63,272 bases of DNA, taken from Synechococcus sp. PCC 7502. Lineage in GTDB: Bacteria > Cyanobacteriota > Cyanobacteriia > Pseudanabaenales > Pseudanabaenaceae. This document shows positions 17,559 to 26,565 of the stretch, one piece after another; position 1 is the stretch's first letter; every line of letters begins with the position of its first letter. Location: positions 1 to 63,272 of the forward strand of contig NC_019691.1 of NCBI RefSeq assembly GCF_000317085.1, in the 5' to 3' direction. The notes beneath the pieces were generated by a model that saw only the letters and a program-made list of their open reading frames with translations, did no database searches and had not been told where the DNA came from. Position numbers and translations under genes: made by a program.

Positions 17559-18173
17559 TTAACTTTTTGTGGCTACCCCTTGGTAGAAATAACCACCAAC
17601 TTTTAGTAATCCATCTACTTGAAATTCTTTGATTGTGATTTCAGTAAATTCTCTCTCTATCAAATTAAGAATATTGCGATTGAGGTGACATCCGTCGGCA
17701 ATAACTTTTTGTATGGGAGTCAAGCGATTTTGCCAAACTTGGAGCTTGGGATCTTTACTTAAACCATGTTCGATAAAGAAAAACTTACCCCCTGGCTTCA
17801 AAACTCGATAAATTTCCTGTATGGCTTTTTCTACTTTAGTAATACTGCATAGCGTCCATGTACTAACTACACTATCAAAAGTATTGTCTGGCATTGTTAT
17901 GTTCTCGCCGCTACCTATGCACGATTCAACATTAATTGATGACTGTTCTATCCTTTTCTGCGCTATGGCACTCATACCAGTATTTGGTTCAACTGTGACG
18001 ATCTTTTTAATTTGTTCTGGATAAAACTCTAAATTTAGTCCCGAACCAAATCCAATCTCTAACACTTCTCCCCTTACATCAGCTAATACTTCTTGGCGAT
18101 ATTTAGCCAATGCCCTGCCAGACATTGACCAATCCATAAGCCTTGGGAGTAAATTTGAAGAATAAAAGTTCAT
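17559..18173 (-). CDS. Class I SAM methyltransferase (UbiE/METTL7-like)
   Basis: A 204-aa methyltransferase. Motif I is VLEIGFGSGLNLEFYP, the acidic strand end is TVEPNTGM, motif II is NTFDSVVSTWTLCSI, and LKPGGKFFFIEHGLS is the motif III region. The C-terminus has the DGCHLNRNILNLIE segment seen in a group of bacterial METTL7-like methyltransferases. The substrate is probably a small lipophilic or thiol compound, but that is family-level inference. It stands alone on the minus strand just right of IS copy 1. Confidence 0.87.
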   Translation of the reverse strand: MNFYSSNLLPRLMDWSMSGRALAKYRQEVLADVRGEVLEIGFGSGLNLEFYPEQIKKIVTVEPNTGMSAIAQKRIEQSSINVESCIGSGENITMPDNTFDSVVSTWTLCSITKVEKAIQEIYRVLKPGGKFFFIEHGLSKDPKLQVWQNRLTPIQKVIADGCHLNRNILNLIEREFTEITIKEFQVDGLLKVGGYFYQGVATKS

Positions 18174-18399
18174 TAGGTTTAACCTCTATTGCTAAATATA
18201 TCTGCCATCGAAATTAGCACCAATTCCAATAGCGATCGCCAGGAAATAAGTATCAAGTTATTTACATTAAATCAAGACATTAAACAAGAATTTCATAGGT
18301 TGCTACTATAACTCTAATGAACATTCAGCATCTTGAAGCTACAAGCTCATTAACTCGCAAGCAAAACTACAGTTCTATTAATACCTTGAGGATATAAAG

Positions 18400-18585
18400 A
18401 TGAAAAAAGATACTACAGCATGGATTAGTCAGGTCTGGACTTCATTTATTGTGCCAACTTCGCCTTTAACCTGCGGTATTCTCTATTAACCCGTAGATAA
18501 TAGGGTGAAAGGATTTATGGGGGAGAGTTTTGCAATTTCTATGAGTTCTTCTTTTACCCTTGCCAAAAGAATTAGAAATAATTAA
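18400..18585 (+). pseudogene. YiaA/YiaB-like inner membrane protein, nonsense-interrupted
   Basis: The frame from ATG 18400 reads DTTAWISQVWTSFIVPTS, a typical start of cyanobacterial YiaA/B-family two-helix membrane proteins. It hits an in-frame TAA at 18487-18489, then continues in the same frame as PVDNRVKGFMG and SSSFTLAKRIRNN to a TAA at 18583. The conserved KGFMG and TLAK segments after the stop show that one gene has decayed. The second TM helix and usual C-terminus are also degraded. Confidence 0.65.
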
Positions 18586-18604
18586 ATCAGCCCAGAATAA
18601 AACT

Positions 18605-19270
18605 ATGAAACTACGCGATCGCCAGAAATTAAATATCGACTTCCTCAGTACAATTAAAGGTGCAATTTCTCTATTTAGAGATCCGACTCAAACTGATTCT
18701 GTTTATGATATTGAGGATGGCTTGCGTCAGACTAAAGCTACGGAACTAGCCGTAGAATTTGTTAAATCACAGCCAAAGGTTGCGGCAATTATTCAAGAGA
18801 GATACGTTCCTCCTCGTTTGGATATGGAACTATTGTTAACTCTACCTACAGATTCTTTGGGCTATGCCTATGCCACTTACATAAAGGATTCGGGCTTCGA
18901 CCCAAATTTTTATAGAAAAATTGAAATTAAAGATGATGTCAGTTATGTTTTGTTACGCTTGCGACAAACCCACGATATTTGGCACATTATCTGTGGATTT
19001 AGCACGGATGTAAAAGGAGAGTTAGGATTAAAAGCCTTCGAGTTGGCTCAAACTAGACGTACTATGGCTATAGTCTTACTAGCAGGTGGACTCTTGAGTA
19101 CATTATTCAAGTCACCGGCTGACTTAGAGGAAATATTAACAAGTATTGCTTGGGGCTATCGGCTAGGAACAAAAGCCCAACCGCTGTTATCCGTGAAATG
19201 GGAAGAGCAATGGGAAAAACCTTTGATCCAATTACGACAAGAATTAGGCATAGAAATTGCTGAAACCTAA
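18605..19270 (+). CDS. Coq4-family protein
   Basis: A 221-aa protein related to ubiquinone-biosynthesis protein COQ4. The metal-binding signature HDxxH-(11)-E is present as HDIWHIICGFSTDVKGE, and the N-terminal FVKSQPKVAAIIQERYVPP matches the family. I chose the ATG at 18605 (MKLRDRQ), where homology begins; an earlier in-frame start overlaps the YiaA relic. Cyanobacteria make plastoquinone rather than ubiquinone, so a quinone or isoprenoid-related role is possible but unproven. Confidence 0.85.
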   Translation: MKLRDRQKLNIDFLSTIKGAISLFRDPTQTDSVYDIEDGLRQTKATELAVEFVKSQPKVAAIIQERYVPPRLDMELLLTLPTDSLGYAYATYIKDSGFDPNFYRKIEIKDDVSYVLLRLRQTHDIWHIICGFSTDVKGELGLKAFELAQTRRTMAIVLLAGGLLSTLFKSPADLEEILTSIAWGYRLGTKAQPLLSVKWEEQWEKPLIQLRQELGIEIAET

Positions 19271-19498
19271 TTAGGCGATCGTCAAAATCAGTCACAGGCT
19301 TCCTATAAACATTGGTCACATAACGACAACGATGAATTCTTGCGCGTAAATGTTCAAATACCACCCGTTGCCGATTGTACGGTTATGTCGTTTCTTTGTC
19401 CCGTTCTAGGGGTAACTTTTTCTAAGCAATACCTAATTCACACTAGAAATGTTTACAGTAGCGATCGCAAAATTTGCTAAATAAGAATGTCGATCGCT

Positions 19499-20847
19499 TT
19501 ACACGTATTTACTTTTTACCCGCGCGCTTACACCTCCATTTGGTGCTAATGTTACCCCACGACGAACGGGCATAATTGGGAGTTTTCCAATTAGCTGTAA
19601 TTGACAGTGAGATAGAATTTCAACTATGACTAATTTGAGTTCTAATTGCGCCAATGCCATGCCCACACAGCGCCGACTACCGCCACCAAAAGGCAAGTAT
19701 TCATAGGGTGAAAACTGACGCTCTAAAAACCGTTCGGGCTTGAATAGATGTGGGTCGGGATAGGTATCTTCGCGGTGATGAGTGAGATAAATACAACCCA
19801 TTACTACGGTATTTGGTTTGATTTCATAACCACGGATTGATATTGATTCATTAGTAATTCTTGGAAACGTTAGCATTCCCACGGGATAAATTCTTAAAGT
19901 TTCGGCACATACTGCATTTAGGTATGGAAGTTTACTTAGGGATATGGCATCTGGTTCTGTCCCTAAAGTCGCAATTTCTGTCAGTATTTTTGTTTAACTT
20001 CAGGCAGATAATTAATCCAATATATTGCCCAAGCTAGAGCGGTTGCAGTAGTTTCATGCCCTGCAAATAAAAGAGTCATCAATTCATCGTGTAATTCTAG
20101 GTCGCTCATCCTATTGCCATCGGAATCTTGGGAGCTAATCAACATACTTAAAATGTCAGATCGCTCTTCGTTACTATTTTGACGGTGATCGCTAATTTCA
20201 TCATAGATTAGCCGATCTAGCTCAGCGCGATCGCGGACGAAACGCCTCCAGGGACTCCAAGCACCTAAATCTTTTTGCATAAACGGAAGAAATAGAAAAG
20301 CAGCATTAATTGGAGATTCAATTAGTGAGAGCATTTTGGATAATTTTTCCCGAATTTGATCGTATCTTTTATCTCGATCTAACCCAAAGACGGTTTGTAA
20401 AATGACTGAGAGTGTAATTTTTTCCATCTCTTTTCTGACATTAAGTTTCTCTCCTACTTGCCATCCTGCAATTAAGTTTCTAGTGATTTGTTGGATCGCA
20501 TTGGTATAATTCCGTACTTTATCACCATGAAATTGGGGCATCAGTAATTGTCGGCGTTGTCGATGCTCACGTCCATCTAAGAGGATAACCCCGCGATCGC
20601 CTAGAAAAGGCTTTAAGATTTGATTGATCGATCCAGGGGCTGAAAATTGTTTAGTATCGCTTGTTAATACTTGTTGAATTGCTTGAGGATGGCTGACAAA
20701 TACAGCGCCGTTAAAGACGCTAGACATATTCACTGTAAAAATATCTCCACACTCGCGATCAAACTTATGCAAATAATCGAGTGGTTCAACAATCCATTTC
20801 CATAATTGCAGGACTTTAGGCGAATTAATGGTAGGCGGTATGGTCAT
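19499..20847 (-). pseudogene. Cytochrome P450 (CYP110-like), single frameshift
   Basis: All P450 landmarks are present but in two frames. The N-terminal frame (20847 to 19981) has the C-helix HRQRRQLLMPQF and I-helix LLFAGHETTATA and breaks at LPEVKQK. The C-terminal frame resumes at LTEIATLGTEPDAI, with the ExxR motif AETLRIYP, PERFLERQF and the heme-ligand loop FGGGSRRCVG. One A missing from the run at 19987-19991 (T on the plus strand) explains the break. With it restored the protein would be ~450 aa, resembling cyanobacterial CYP110 enzymes. A sequencing error cannot be excluded. Confidence 0.85.
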
Positions 20848-21154
20848 AAATATTTAGATAAGTGAATAGAGAACATAATGACGATCCGTAAGAATTATTA
20901 GACGAGTTGCTTAATGACTACAAAAAAAATCGATGATACGAGTAATCATAGTTTCTTGGCTTCCATGTGAAAAAAGATAGGAGATTACCAAGGATTCCTA
21001 GAGTACATTGATAAACAAATTAGAATAATCCCTAACAACAAGACTTTCTATAGAAGCAATTAACTCATAAGCGAGCCTCTATGAATTTCCTTGATATGGC
21101 TTCAGTAGCGATCGCCTATAGAATGGCTTTGAAACACTACCGTTAAATCCAAAA
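20848..21154. other. Intergenic region, nothing recognised
   Basis: 307 bp between the divergent P450 and xseA starts. It should hold both promoters. I see no repeats, RNA or protein-like frame. Confidence 0.5.
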
Positions 21155-22354
21155 ATGTCTAAGAACAACGTCCAAATTAGTGTTTCTGCCCTAACCCAAA
21201 AGATTACTAAGCTGCTCAGAGAAGGTATTGGCGAAGTTAGAGTACTGGGTGAAATTTCGGGCTATAAAGCTGCGTCCTCTGGGCATAGATATTTCACACT
21301 CAAAGATGATGAAGCTCAAATAGACTGTGTGCTTTGGGGTAGCAAGCAAATCTCGTTTATGCCACGAGGGGCAAGTACCAAATAGACTGCCAAAGTTTGA
21401 TACCTGCGGGTCAGGGCGAGTTATATCTTGCCTTTGAGCGACTAAAACAGGATTTAGCTGATGGTGGATTTTTTGATCGCAAGCGTCCTATCCCAGCATT
21501 ACCTTTGCATATAGGCATAGTGACTTCTCGCACGGGAGCAGCCATACAGGATATGTTATCTACTCTTAATAGGCGATCGCCCCACTGTCAGATTTATCTT
21601 TGTCCAGCTAGCGTTCAAGGTGAATATGCTTCTGAAGAAATTGCCAATGCCATTACCAGACTAAATCAAGTCCTGCTGGGTTTTGATAATGCGGTATTGA
21701 TCGTGGGTGGTGGTGGTGGTTCCCTAGAAGATTTATGGGCTTTCAATACTTTACCCGTTGCCGAGGCTATTTATAATTCCGAAATTCCTATAATCTCCGC
21801 AGTGGGGCATGAGACAGATTTTACGATCGCTGATTTTGTTGCCGATGTCCGTGTCGCTACGCCAACCGCCGCCGCCGAATTGGTAACTCAGAGCGATCGC
21901 AATACTTTACTGGGCTTTATTCAATCGGTTGAGCAAGAGTTAACTGAAAATATTCAAGCAGTCTTAGAGTCTAAGAAGCAAAAGATTGATCGCCTAATTA
22001 ATAGCTATGGATTTCAGAAATTGAGCGATCGCATTCACAACTACAGCCAAAGAGTAGATGAAGTCGAGAATGCCTTAACCAAGCTGATAAATCGTAACTT
22101 AAAAACTGCTAGAACTAAACTAGATGCTCTTGAAGCTCATGGTAAATCGCTGCATCCATTGTCTCCTCTAAAACGTGGTTATGCATTACTAAAAGATGGT
22201 GAACATATTATTTCTGCCAATGAATCTTTGAGTAAATTTGACCAGATAGCGATTACCTTGCGGTATGCGTTCCGCCGTGCGTAATACCGAAGTTGCCCAT
22301 GCTACGATCCAGACCGTAAAGCCCAAACTAACATATCACCATGACCAGCTTTGA
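21155..22354 (+). pseudogene. xseA: Exonuclease VII large subunit, frameshifted twice
   Basis: The N-terminal OB-fold frame (VLGEISGYKAASSGHRYFTL to FMPRG) ends early at 21385. Continuation GKYQIDCQSLIPAGQGELYL lies in the next frame, and about 17-20 residues expected in between are missing, so a deletion with frame change occurred near 21360-21370. The catalytic domain is otherwise well kept (GIVTSRTGAA, VGGGGGSLEDLWAFN, SAVGHETDFTIADFVAD). A second shift near 22260-22270 moves the conserved C-terminus (MRSAVRNTEVAHATIQTV) to another frame, ending at a TGA (22352-22354) that overlaps xseB. The product cannot be functional as read. Confidence 0.82.
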
Positions 22355-22526
22355 ACAGCAGATTCAGCGATTAGAAATTATTGTAAAAACCTTAGATCGT
22401 GGTGATGAACCGATTGCAGTTTTACTCGAACTATATGAACAGGGTATAGGTTTAGCGGGTAAATGCCGAGAATATCTTGAGACTGCCGACCAAAGGGTAA
22501 CACTGATCCATCAAGAATATGAGTAA
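22341..22526 (+). CDS. xseB: Exonuclease VII small subunit
   Basis: A 61-aa XseB with the standard FEQQIQRLEIIVKTLDRGDEP helix pair start and LLELYEQGIGLAGKCREYL. It binds XseA to form exonuclease VII. The ATG overlaps the end of the ancestral xseA frame, so the two were translationally coupled. Since xseA here is broken, this subunit has no local partner. Confidence 0.88.
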   Translation: MTSFEQQIQRLEIIVKTLDRGDEPIAVLLELYEQGIGLAGKCREYLETADQRVTLIHQEYE

Positions 22527-22531
22527 CTTAA

Positions 22532-23275
22532 ATGGGAATTAGTTATCATTTTCAAGCATTTAACTTTTTGAAAAATAATCCGTCTCTATGGGGCTATATT
22601 ACTATTCCAATTTTGATTAATGTATTTGTCGGTATAGCTCTGTACTTTGGTTTACTAATTCCTGGGTTGCAGTGGATAGATACAGTGATCTTAAATTTGC
22701 CCACATGGTTAACTGTTCTATCTGGTATCCTGCATTTTGTCTTTGGCTTAGGTATATTGATATTAGTTGGACTATTGATCGTGCAAATTGGCGTAATTTT
22801 AGGCTCACCTTGGTACGGTCAGCTAGCCGAACAAATTGAAAAACTGAAAATTAATAATTTACCCACAGAAGAGACTTTTAGTTTTGGCAGGACGATCTCT
22901 GATGTTTTTAGAGCTTTATTGTTTGAGGTAAAAAAATTAGCTTTGATAGCGATATGTAGCTTTTTAACATTTGTACTTAGTATAGCGATCGCTCCCGTGG
23001 CTCCTGTAATAGCAGGAATAGTTGGCATAATTCTATCGACAATTTTAATGTGTTTAGATTTCCTCGACCCTGCTTTGGAGAGAAGAAGACTTAGCTTTAG
23101 AAACAAACTAGGCTGGATAATTCGCTCTGCCCCAGCTAGTATCGGGTTTGGTTTAGGTTGTGTTGTTTTAACCAGCATCCCAATTTTGAACTTTCTGACG
23201 GTGCCTCTCTGTATGGTGGCTGGGACTTTATTCTTTTGTGATCGCATTTGGCAAAGAATTGAAACTACTTCGTAA
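22532..23275 (+). CDS. EI24 / CysZ-like integral membrane protein
   Basis: A 247-aa protein with several hydrophobic spans (about residues 20-45, 65-95, 130-175 and 200-235). A charged middle loop (QLAEQIEKLKINNLPTEE) and FLDPALERRRLSFRNKLGWI are typical of the EI24 domain family, which includes the sulfate permease CysZ. Five bases separate it from xseB on the same strand, so it is co-transcribed. No sulfur-assimilation genes are nearby, so a sulfate role is not supported by context. Confidence 0.8.
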   Translation: MGISYHFQAFNFLKNNPSLWGYITIPILINVFVGIALYFGLLIPGLQWIDTVILNLPTWLTVLSGILHFVFGLGILILVGLLIVQIGVILGSPWYGQLAEQIEKLKINNLPTEETFSFGRTISDVFRALLFEVKKLALIAICSFLTFVLSIAIAPVAPVIAGIVGIILSTILMCLDFLDPALERRRLSFRNKLGWIIRSAPASIGFGLGCVVLTSIPILNFLTVPLCMVAGTLFFCDRIWQRIETTS

Positions 23276-23284
23276 ATATCAATG

Positions 23285-23339
23285 GCTTAGAGGTTTCAGA
23301 TTAACAAAAAAGAATCTGAAGCTATAAAGCACTCTAAGC
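23285..23339. terminator. Two-layer hairpin between convergent genes
   Basis: GCTTAGAG (23285-23292) pairs with CTCTAAGC (23332-23339), and inside it TTCAGATT (23295-23302) pairs with AATCTGAA (23313-23320). It lies between the ends of the EI24 gene and the leftward AbiTii gene, so it probably terminates both. Confidence 0.5.
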
Positions 23340-23350
23340 ATAACCAGGCT

Positions 23351-24079
23351 TTACTTTCTGATAGTAGCGATCTCCTGTAAAATTTCAGAATTATTTGAAA
23401 TAATAGTTTGATTTACATTGGCAGTATTTTCCCTCCCTGTCTGAACTGCTCCGACAGTGGCGTAGAAATTTTGAATAATATTATTGATTTCATACTTATG
23501 CTGAGCAGCAGATTCCTTTTCCTGTTGTGAAAAGGTCATTCCTTCCCCTAAAATTCCCTTCTCTTCCAATTCCAATGACCATCTTAGGATAGTGTTCCTA
23601 ATAGTTTCCAGTATTCTACCGATACTCACATTCATAATACAAAGCATTATTTTTAAGTCGATAGAATAGAAATCATAGATTTTTCTTTCTAATTCGGGAG
23701 CATCCCTTACTTGCAAATTTTTGGACTGATTAAAAAGTATCTCTAAATCGCTGATAGCCGAGTATAAATATTTAGATCTACCTTGCAAAGACTCAAAAAT
23801 TTCATCTTGATCGTCTCCCACAATTGGTCGCCATCCATGCGAAGGTAAATGATATTCAATCAAACCCTTTAGATGGCGATATTCAGGGAGTACTAACATA
23901 TTTTGATATCCATTAAGTTCAGAGTTTATCCACTCCTTAAAGTCCTCAAGTTTTAACTTAGTGGCAACTAAGAGAGCTTTCCGAAGAAGGCTAAGAGTGG
24001 ATATCGATGGATCAAGTGCTTCCTTTTGTAAATCTAAAACAAGATAACTCAATTTATTTACTCTCCTGCCAGTCTTCAA
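23351..24079 (-). CDS. AbiTii-domain protein (candidate abortive-infection gene)
   Basis: A 242-aa protein. The N-terminal 60 residues (LSYLVLDLQKEAL, SLLRKALLVATKLKLEDFKE, WINSELNGY) match the AbiTii domain, found in a phage abortive-infection context. The rest is helical. The C-terminus carries NFYATVGAVQTGRENTANV, a motif shared with its upstream neighbour. The ATG at 24079 overlaps that neighbour by 26 bases; a TTG at 24052, preceded by CAGGAG and one base after the neighbour's stop, fits the domain start better. The two genes are surely one operon. Confidence 0.75.
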   Translation of the reverse strand: MKTGRRVNKLSYLVLDLQKEALDPSISTLSLLRKALLVATKLKLEDFKEWINSELNGYQNMLVLPEYRHLKGLIEYHLPSHGWRPIVGDDQDEIFESLQGRSKYLYSAISDLEILFNQSKNLQVRDAPELERKIYDFYSIDLKIMLCIMNVSIGRILETIRNTILRWSLELEEKGILGEGMTFSQQEKESAAQHKYEINNIIQNFYATVGAVQTGRENTANVNQTIISNNSEILQEIATIRK

Positions 24080-24692
24080 TCACTGCCATGAAAATATTTA
24101 CCAACGGGTTATCTAGTAACTCTTTGATTCCTTCAATACCACCCACCCTAATAGCAGAGATAATTCTAGCTTTCCAAGAAGAACTGTTTTCGATCTGCTC
24201 AACGGCTTTAGTAACAACTGCTAATTTTTCGGTTTGAGTATTTGTTGGATAAGTTTTAGCTAACTGATCAAGAAGTTCCTGAATTTCTTTAGCTGCGTCA
24301 ATGAGACTTTGCTGTGAGTAATTATTCTGAGTAACATGAGCTATATTGCGATCGCCATTTTGAACTGCTCCTACATTGCCATGAAAATTATTTGTAACTC
24401 CACTGGCTGAATTATTAAGTGATTGTTTCATTGACATAGCGTACTCCTGTAACTTAGATTTTGTTGCTTGATTGCTGACAAAGCCACTATTAAGTGTAGG
24501 GTGAGAAATTAGATGATAAGTAATAAGTAACCTAGTCAATATAGCTGTTGCCTCTTCTAAAGATAGTCCAGTATATTTAGCCACATCTTCGTCACTAATT
24601 CCATTCCAATCCTCTGGTTTAGAGTGGTCGTAAACAGCTTTTAATACAATGTATTCCTTCTGGTCATTTTCTAAAATATTATCTATATCCAT
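24054..24692 (-). CDS. Winged-helix protein with GAVQxG motif, partner of the AbiTii gene
   Basis: A 212-aa protein. The N-terminus looks like a winged helix (DEDVAKYTGLSLEEATAIL then RLLITYHLI). The middle has NNFHGNVGAVQNGDRNIAHV, sharing the GAVQxGxxNxAxV pattern with the AbiTii protein. The C-terminal ~90 residues (AAKEIQELLDQLAKTYPT, GGIEGIKELLDNPLVNIF) form a helical region that I recall in many cyanobacterial proteins of unknown function. Encoded just upstream of and coupled to the AbiTii gene. A defence role is inferred from context only. Confidence 0.6.
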   Translation of the reverse strand: MDIDNILENDQKEYIVLKAVYDHSKPEDWNGISDEDVAKYTGLSLEEATAILTRLLITYHLISHPTLNSGFVSNQATKSKLQEYAMSMKQSLNNSASGVTNNFHGNVGAVQNGDRNIAHVTQNNYSQQSLIDAAKEIQELLDQLAKTYPTNTQTEKLAVVTKAVEQIENSSSWKARIISAIRVGGIEGIKELLDNPLVNIFMAVIEDWQESK

Positions 24693-24781
24693 AATTGTTA
24701 CCTTTGATTTACTAAACCCGAGACCGCACCCAAGAAATTAAAAGCCTCTTATCCCGACACATCTAAAAAGTGTGAGCTAGT

Positions 24782-24810
24782 AAAAAAGGGTATTTACGTA
24801 GAATACCCAT
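24782..24810 (-). terminator. Rho-independent terminator (leftward)
   Basis: Read on the minus strand: GGGTATT stem, seven-base loop, AATACCC, then six T residues (24782-24787). It lies 13 bp beyond the stop of the 55-aa gene at 24823 and isolates it from the AbiTii pair. Confidence 0.8.
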
Positions 24811-24822
24811 AATGTAAGTTAG

Positions 24823-24990
24823 CTAGTCCTCTTTGCATACACCCTTAAACGGATCACCATCCTGCTTTACATCCATGAACCGACCTGTTTCTGTGTCACG
24901 CTTCACATATTGATCAGTTTTGGGATTATAGGTTTGACTGCGATTATCCACAGCACCTCTACGGTATCCCTTACCAGTATTCTTTGCCAT
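24823..24990 (-). CDS. Small conserved basic protein (55 aa)
   Basis: Open frame from ATG 24990 to TAG 24823, with a strong GGGAGGTGATGAAG upstream. It reads GKGYRRGAVDNRSQTYNPKT, then YVKRDTETGRFMDVK and a PFKGV tail. Such small Gly/Lys/Arg-rich proteins recur in bacteria without known function. A different-frame open frame over 24903-25085 is less convincing. It diverges from the XRE-ImmA gene and has its own terminator, so it is an independent unit. Confidence 0.65.
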   Translation of the reverse strand: MAKNTGKGYRRGAVDNRSQTYNPKTDQYVKRDTETGRFMDVKQDGDPFKGVCKED

Positions 24991-25123
24991 CTCTTCATCA
25001 CCTCCCAGTGATAAAACTTTTCATCGCAAGCCACAGACCAAGTAAATTTGATTTTCTTAGTCTTATGGTTTACAATACATATCATTTTATAAAAATAATT
25101 ATTCTTTTTGTAAACCTAAAACT

Positions 25124-26230
25124 ATGATTGGCTCCCGTATAAAGCTAGCTCGGAAGAAAGCTGGCTATTCTTTACGAGGATTAGCTGATGCTTTGAATGG
25201 CAAAGTTAGTGCTCAAGCTATTGGCAAGTATGAACGTGATGAAATGACTCCAAGTTCAGATGTTTTGATTGCACTTAGTAAAACCTTAGAAGTATCAATA
25301 CATTATTTGCTTAATTCTCAACAAGTTGAACTTACTAATGTTGATTTTCGGACTAAAGCTAATACAACTGGAAAAGATCGCGCTCGTGTAGAGACTGAGG
25401 TTATTGAATGGGTTGAGCGATACCTAGAAATTGAACATATTTTAGAAATGAAAAGTGCTGAATGGAAGAAACCATTCGACAAAGTTGCTATTAATTCTGT
25501 AGCAGAGGCTGAAGCAGTAGCAATCAAATTGAGAGATGTGTGGAATCTTGGGACTGATCCAATCCCGAATATGACCGAATTATTGGAAGAGAAGGGATTA
25601 AAAGTTTTAGTTAGTGAGTTACCTAGTAATGTATCGGGATTTACTTGCCTTGTCCAAGGTGCCAGAATTAGTAATTTACCTATAATTGTCATAAATAGTC
25701 AGGTTTCCTTAGAACGGCGAAGACTAACACTTGCTCACGAGTTAGGACACAGACTTATCGATCCTGAACATCTATCAGAAAAAGAAGAAGAACAAGCTTG
25801 TAACCGTTTTGCAGCCGCTTTTTTAGTTCCCAAATCTCACCTTGAAAATGAAGTTGGACATTTACGACACTCTTTTGGCTATAGAGAGTTAATTTATCTG
25901 AAACAAATCTATCGAGTTAGTGGAGCGGCATTACTTGTGCGTCTAAGAAACATCGGCATAATAACTGATGCTATTCTCACTTACTCATTTCAGACTATTG
26001 CTCGGACTTGGCGGTCTAGTGAACCTGAGCCACTAGAAAATGAAGATGAGCGTGGGCAGAAAGAAAAACCTTGTCGATTTGAGAGGTTATGTTATCGAGC
26101 TTTAGCAGAAGACTTGATTTCAACCTCTAAAGCTGCGGAATTACTGCGCTATTCAATAGATAAAGTGGAAGCTGAATTAAAAGGAGAACCTCATATCCTT
26201 CATATAGAGCCTGTTTCATATCTATTATGA
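25124..26230 (+). CDS. XRE-family regulator with ImmA/IrrE metallopeptidase domain, 3' end replaced by IS sequence
   Basis: A 368-aa protein. The N-terminal XRE HTH (SRIKLARKKAGYSLRGLADA, residues 3-60) is followed by an ImmA/IrrE zinc peptidase domain with HELGH at residues 205-209 and the distal FAAAFLVP segment. Such proteins cleave repressors or act as antitoxin-like regulators. The last eight codons (IEPVSYLL) come from the IS end. Joining across the IS restores a natural end (HIKDAGHN, then TAG) overlapping the start of a PIN gene. The core is intact and may still work. Confidence 0.85.
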   Translation: MIGSRIKLARKKAGYSLRGLADALNGKVSAQAIGKYERDEMTPSSDVLIALSKTLEVSIHYLLNSQQVELTNVDFRTKANTTGKDRARVETEVIEWVERYLEIEHILEMKSAEWKKPFDKVAINSVAEAEAVAIKLRDVWNLGTDPIPNMTELLEEKGLKVLVSELPSNVSGFTCLVQGARISNLPIIVINSQVSLERRRLTLAHELGHRLIDPEHLSEKEEEQACNRFAAAFLVPKSHLENEVGHLRHSFGYRELIYLKQIYRVSGAALLVRLRNIGIITDAILTYSFQTIARTWRSSEPEPLENEDERGQKEKPCRFERLCYRALAEDLISTSKAAELLRYSIDKVEAELKGEPHILHIEPVSYLL

Positions 26231-26253
26231 GCAAGATGTATGATGCTTAGAAA

Positions 26254-26565
26254 ATGCTAAATCCATACTCAAGTAGCCTAACAGATAAAGAATGGGAAAT
26301 TATAGAACCATTGCTCCCAAAGAAAAAGCAAACTAGACCGCCAACTTGGACAAAAAGACAAATTTTAGACGGCATACTCTACCAACTCAAAAACGGTTGT
26401 AATTGGCGAGATATGCCCCGAGACTTACCACCATTCTCTACAGTGTATCGATACTACAAGGAGTGGAAAGATACAGGTACATTTACTGCGATTATGGAAG
26501 CTTTGGATTCAACAGCCCGTGAACAGTCAAAAAAAATCAAAATGGACAACTTTAATCATCATTGA
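26254..26565 (+). CDS. IS427-type transposase, OrfA, copy 2
   Basis: 103 aa, the same as copies 1 and 3 except for ALDSTAREQ in place of ALHATAREQ. It ends after the run of eight A residues within OrfB. Confidence 0.88.
   Translation: MLNPYSSSLTDKEWEIIEPLLPKKKQTRPPTWTKRQILDGILYQLKNGCNWRDMPRDLPPFSTVYRYYKEWKDTGTFTAIMEALDSTAREQSKKIKMDNFNHH

Noticed and set aside
19107-19364. 85-aa leftward frame over the Coq4 3' end
   Set aside because: Lies antisense to well-conserved Coq4 sequence; no independent support.
24903-25085. 60-aa leftward frame
   Set aside because: It overlaps the better-supported 55-aa gene in another frame, which has the ribosome-binding site and terminator.
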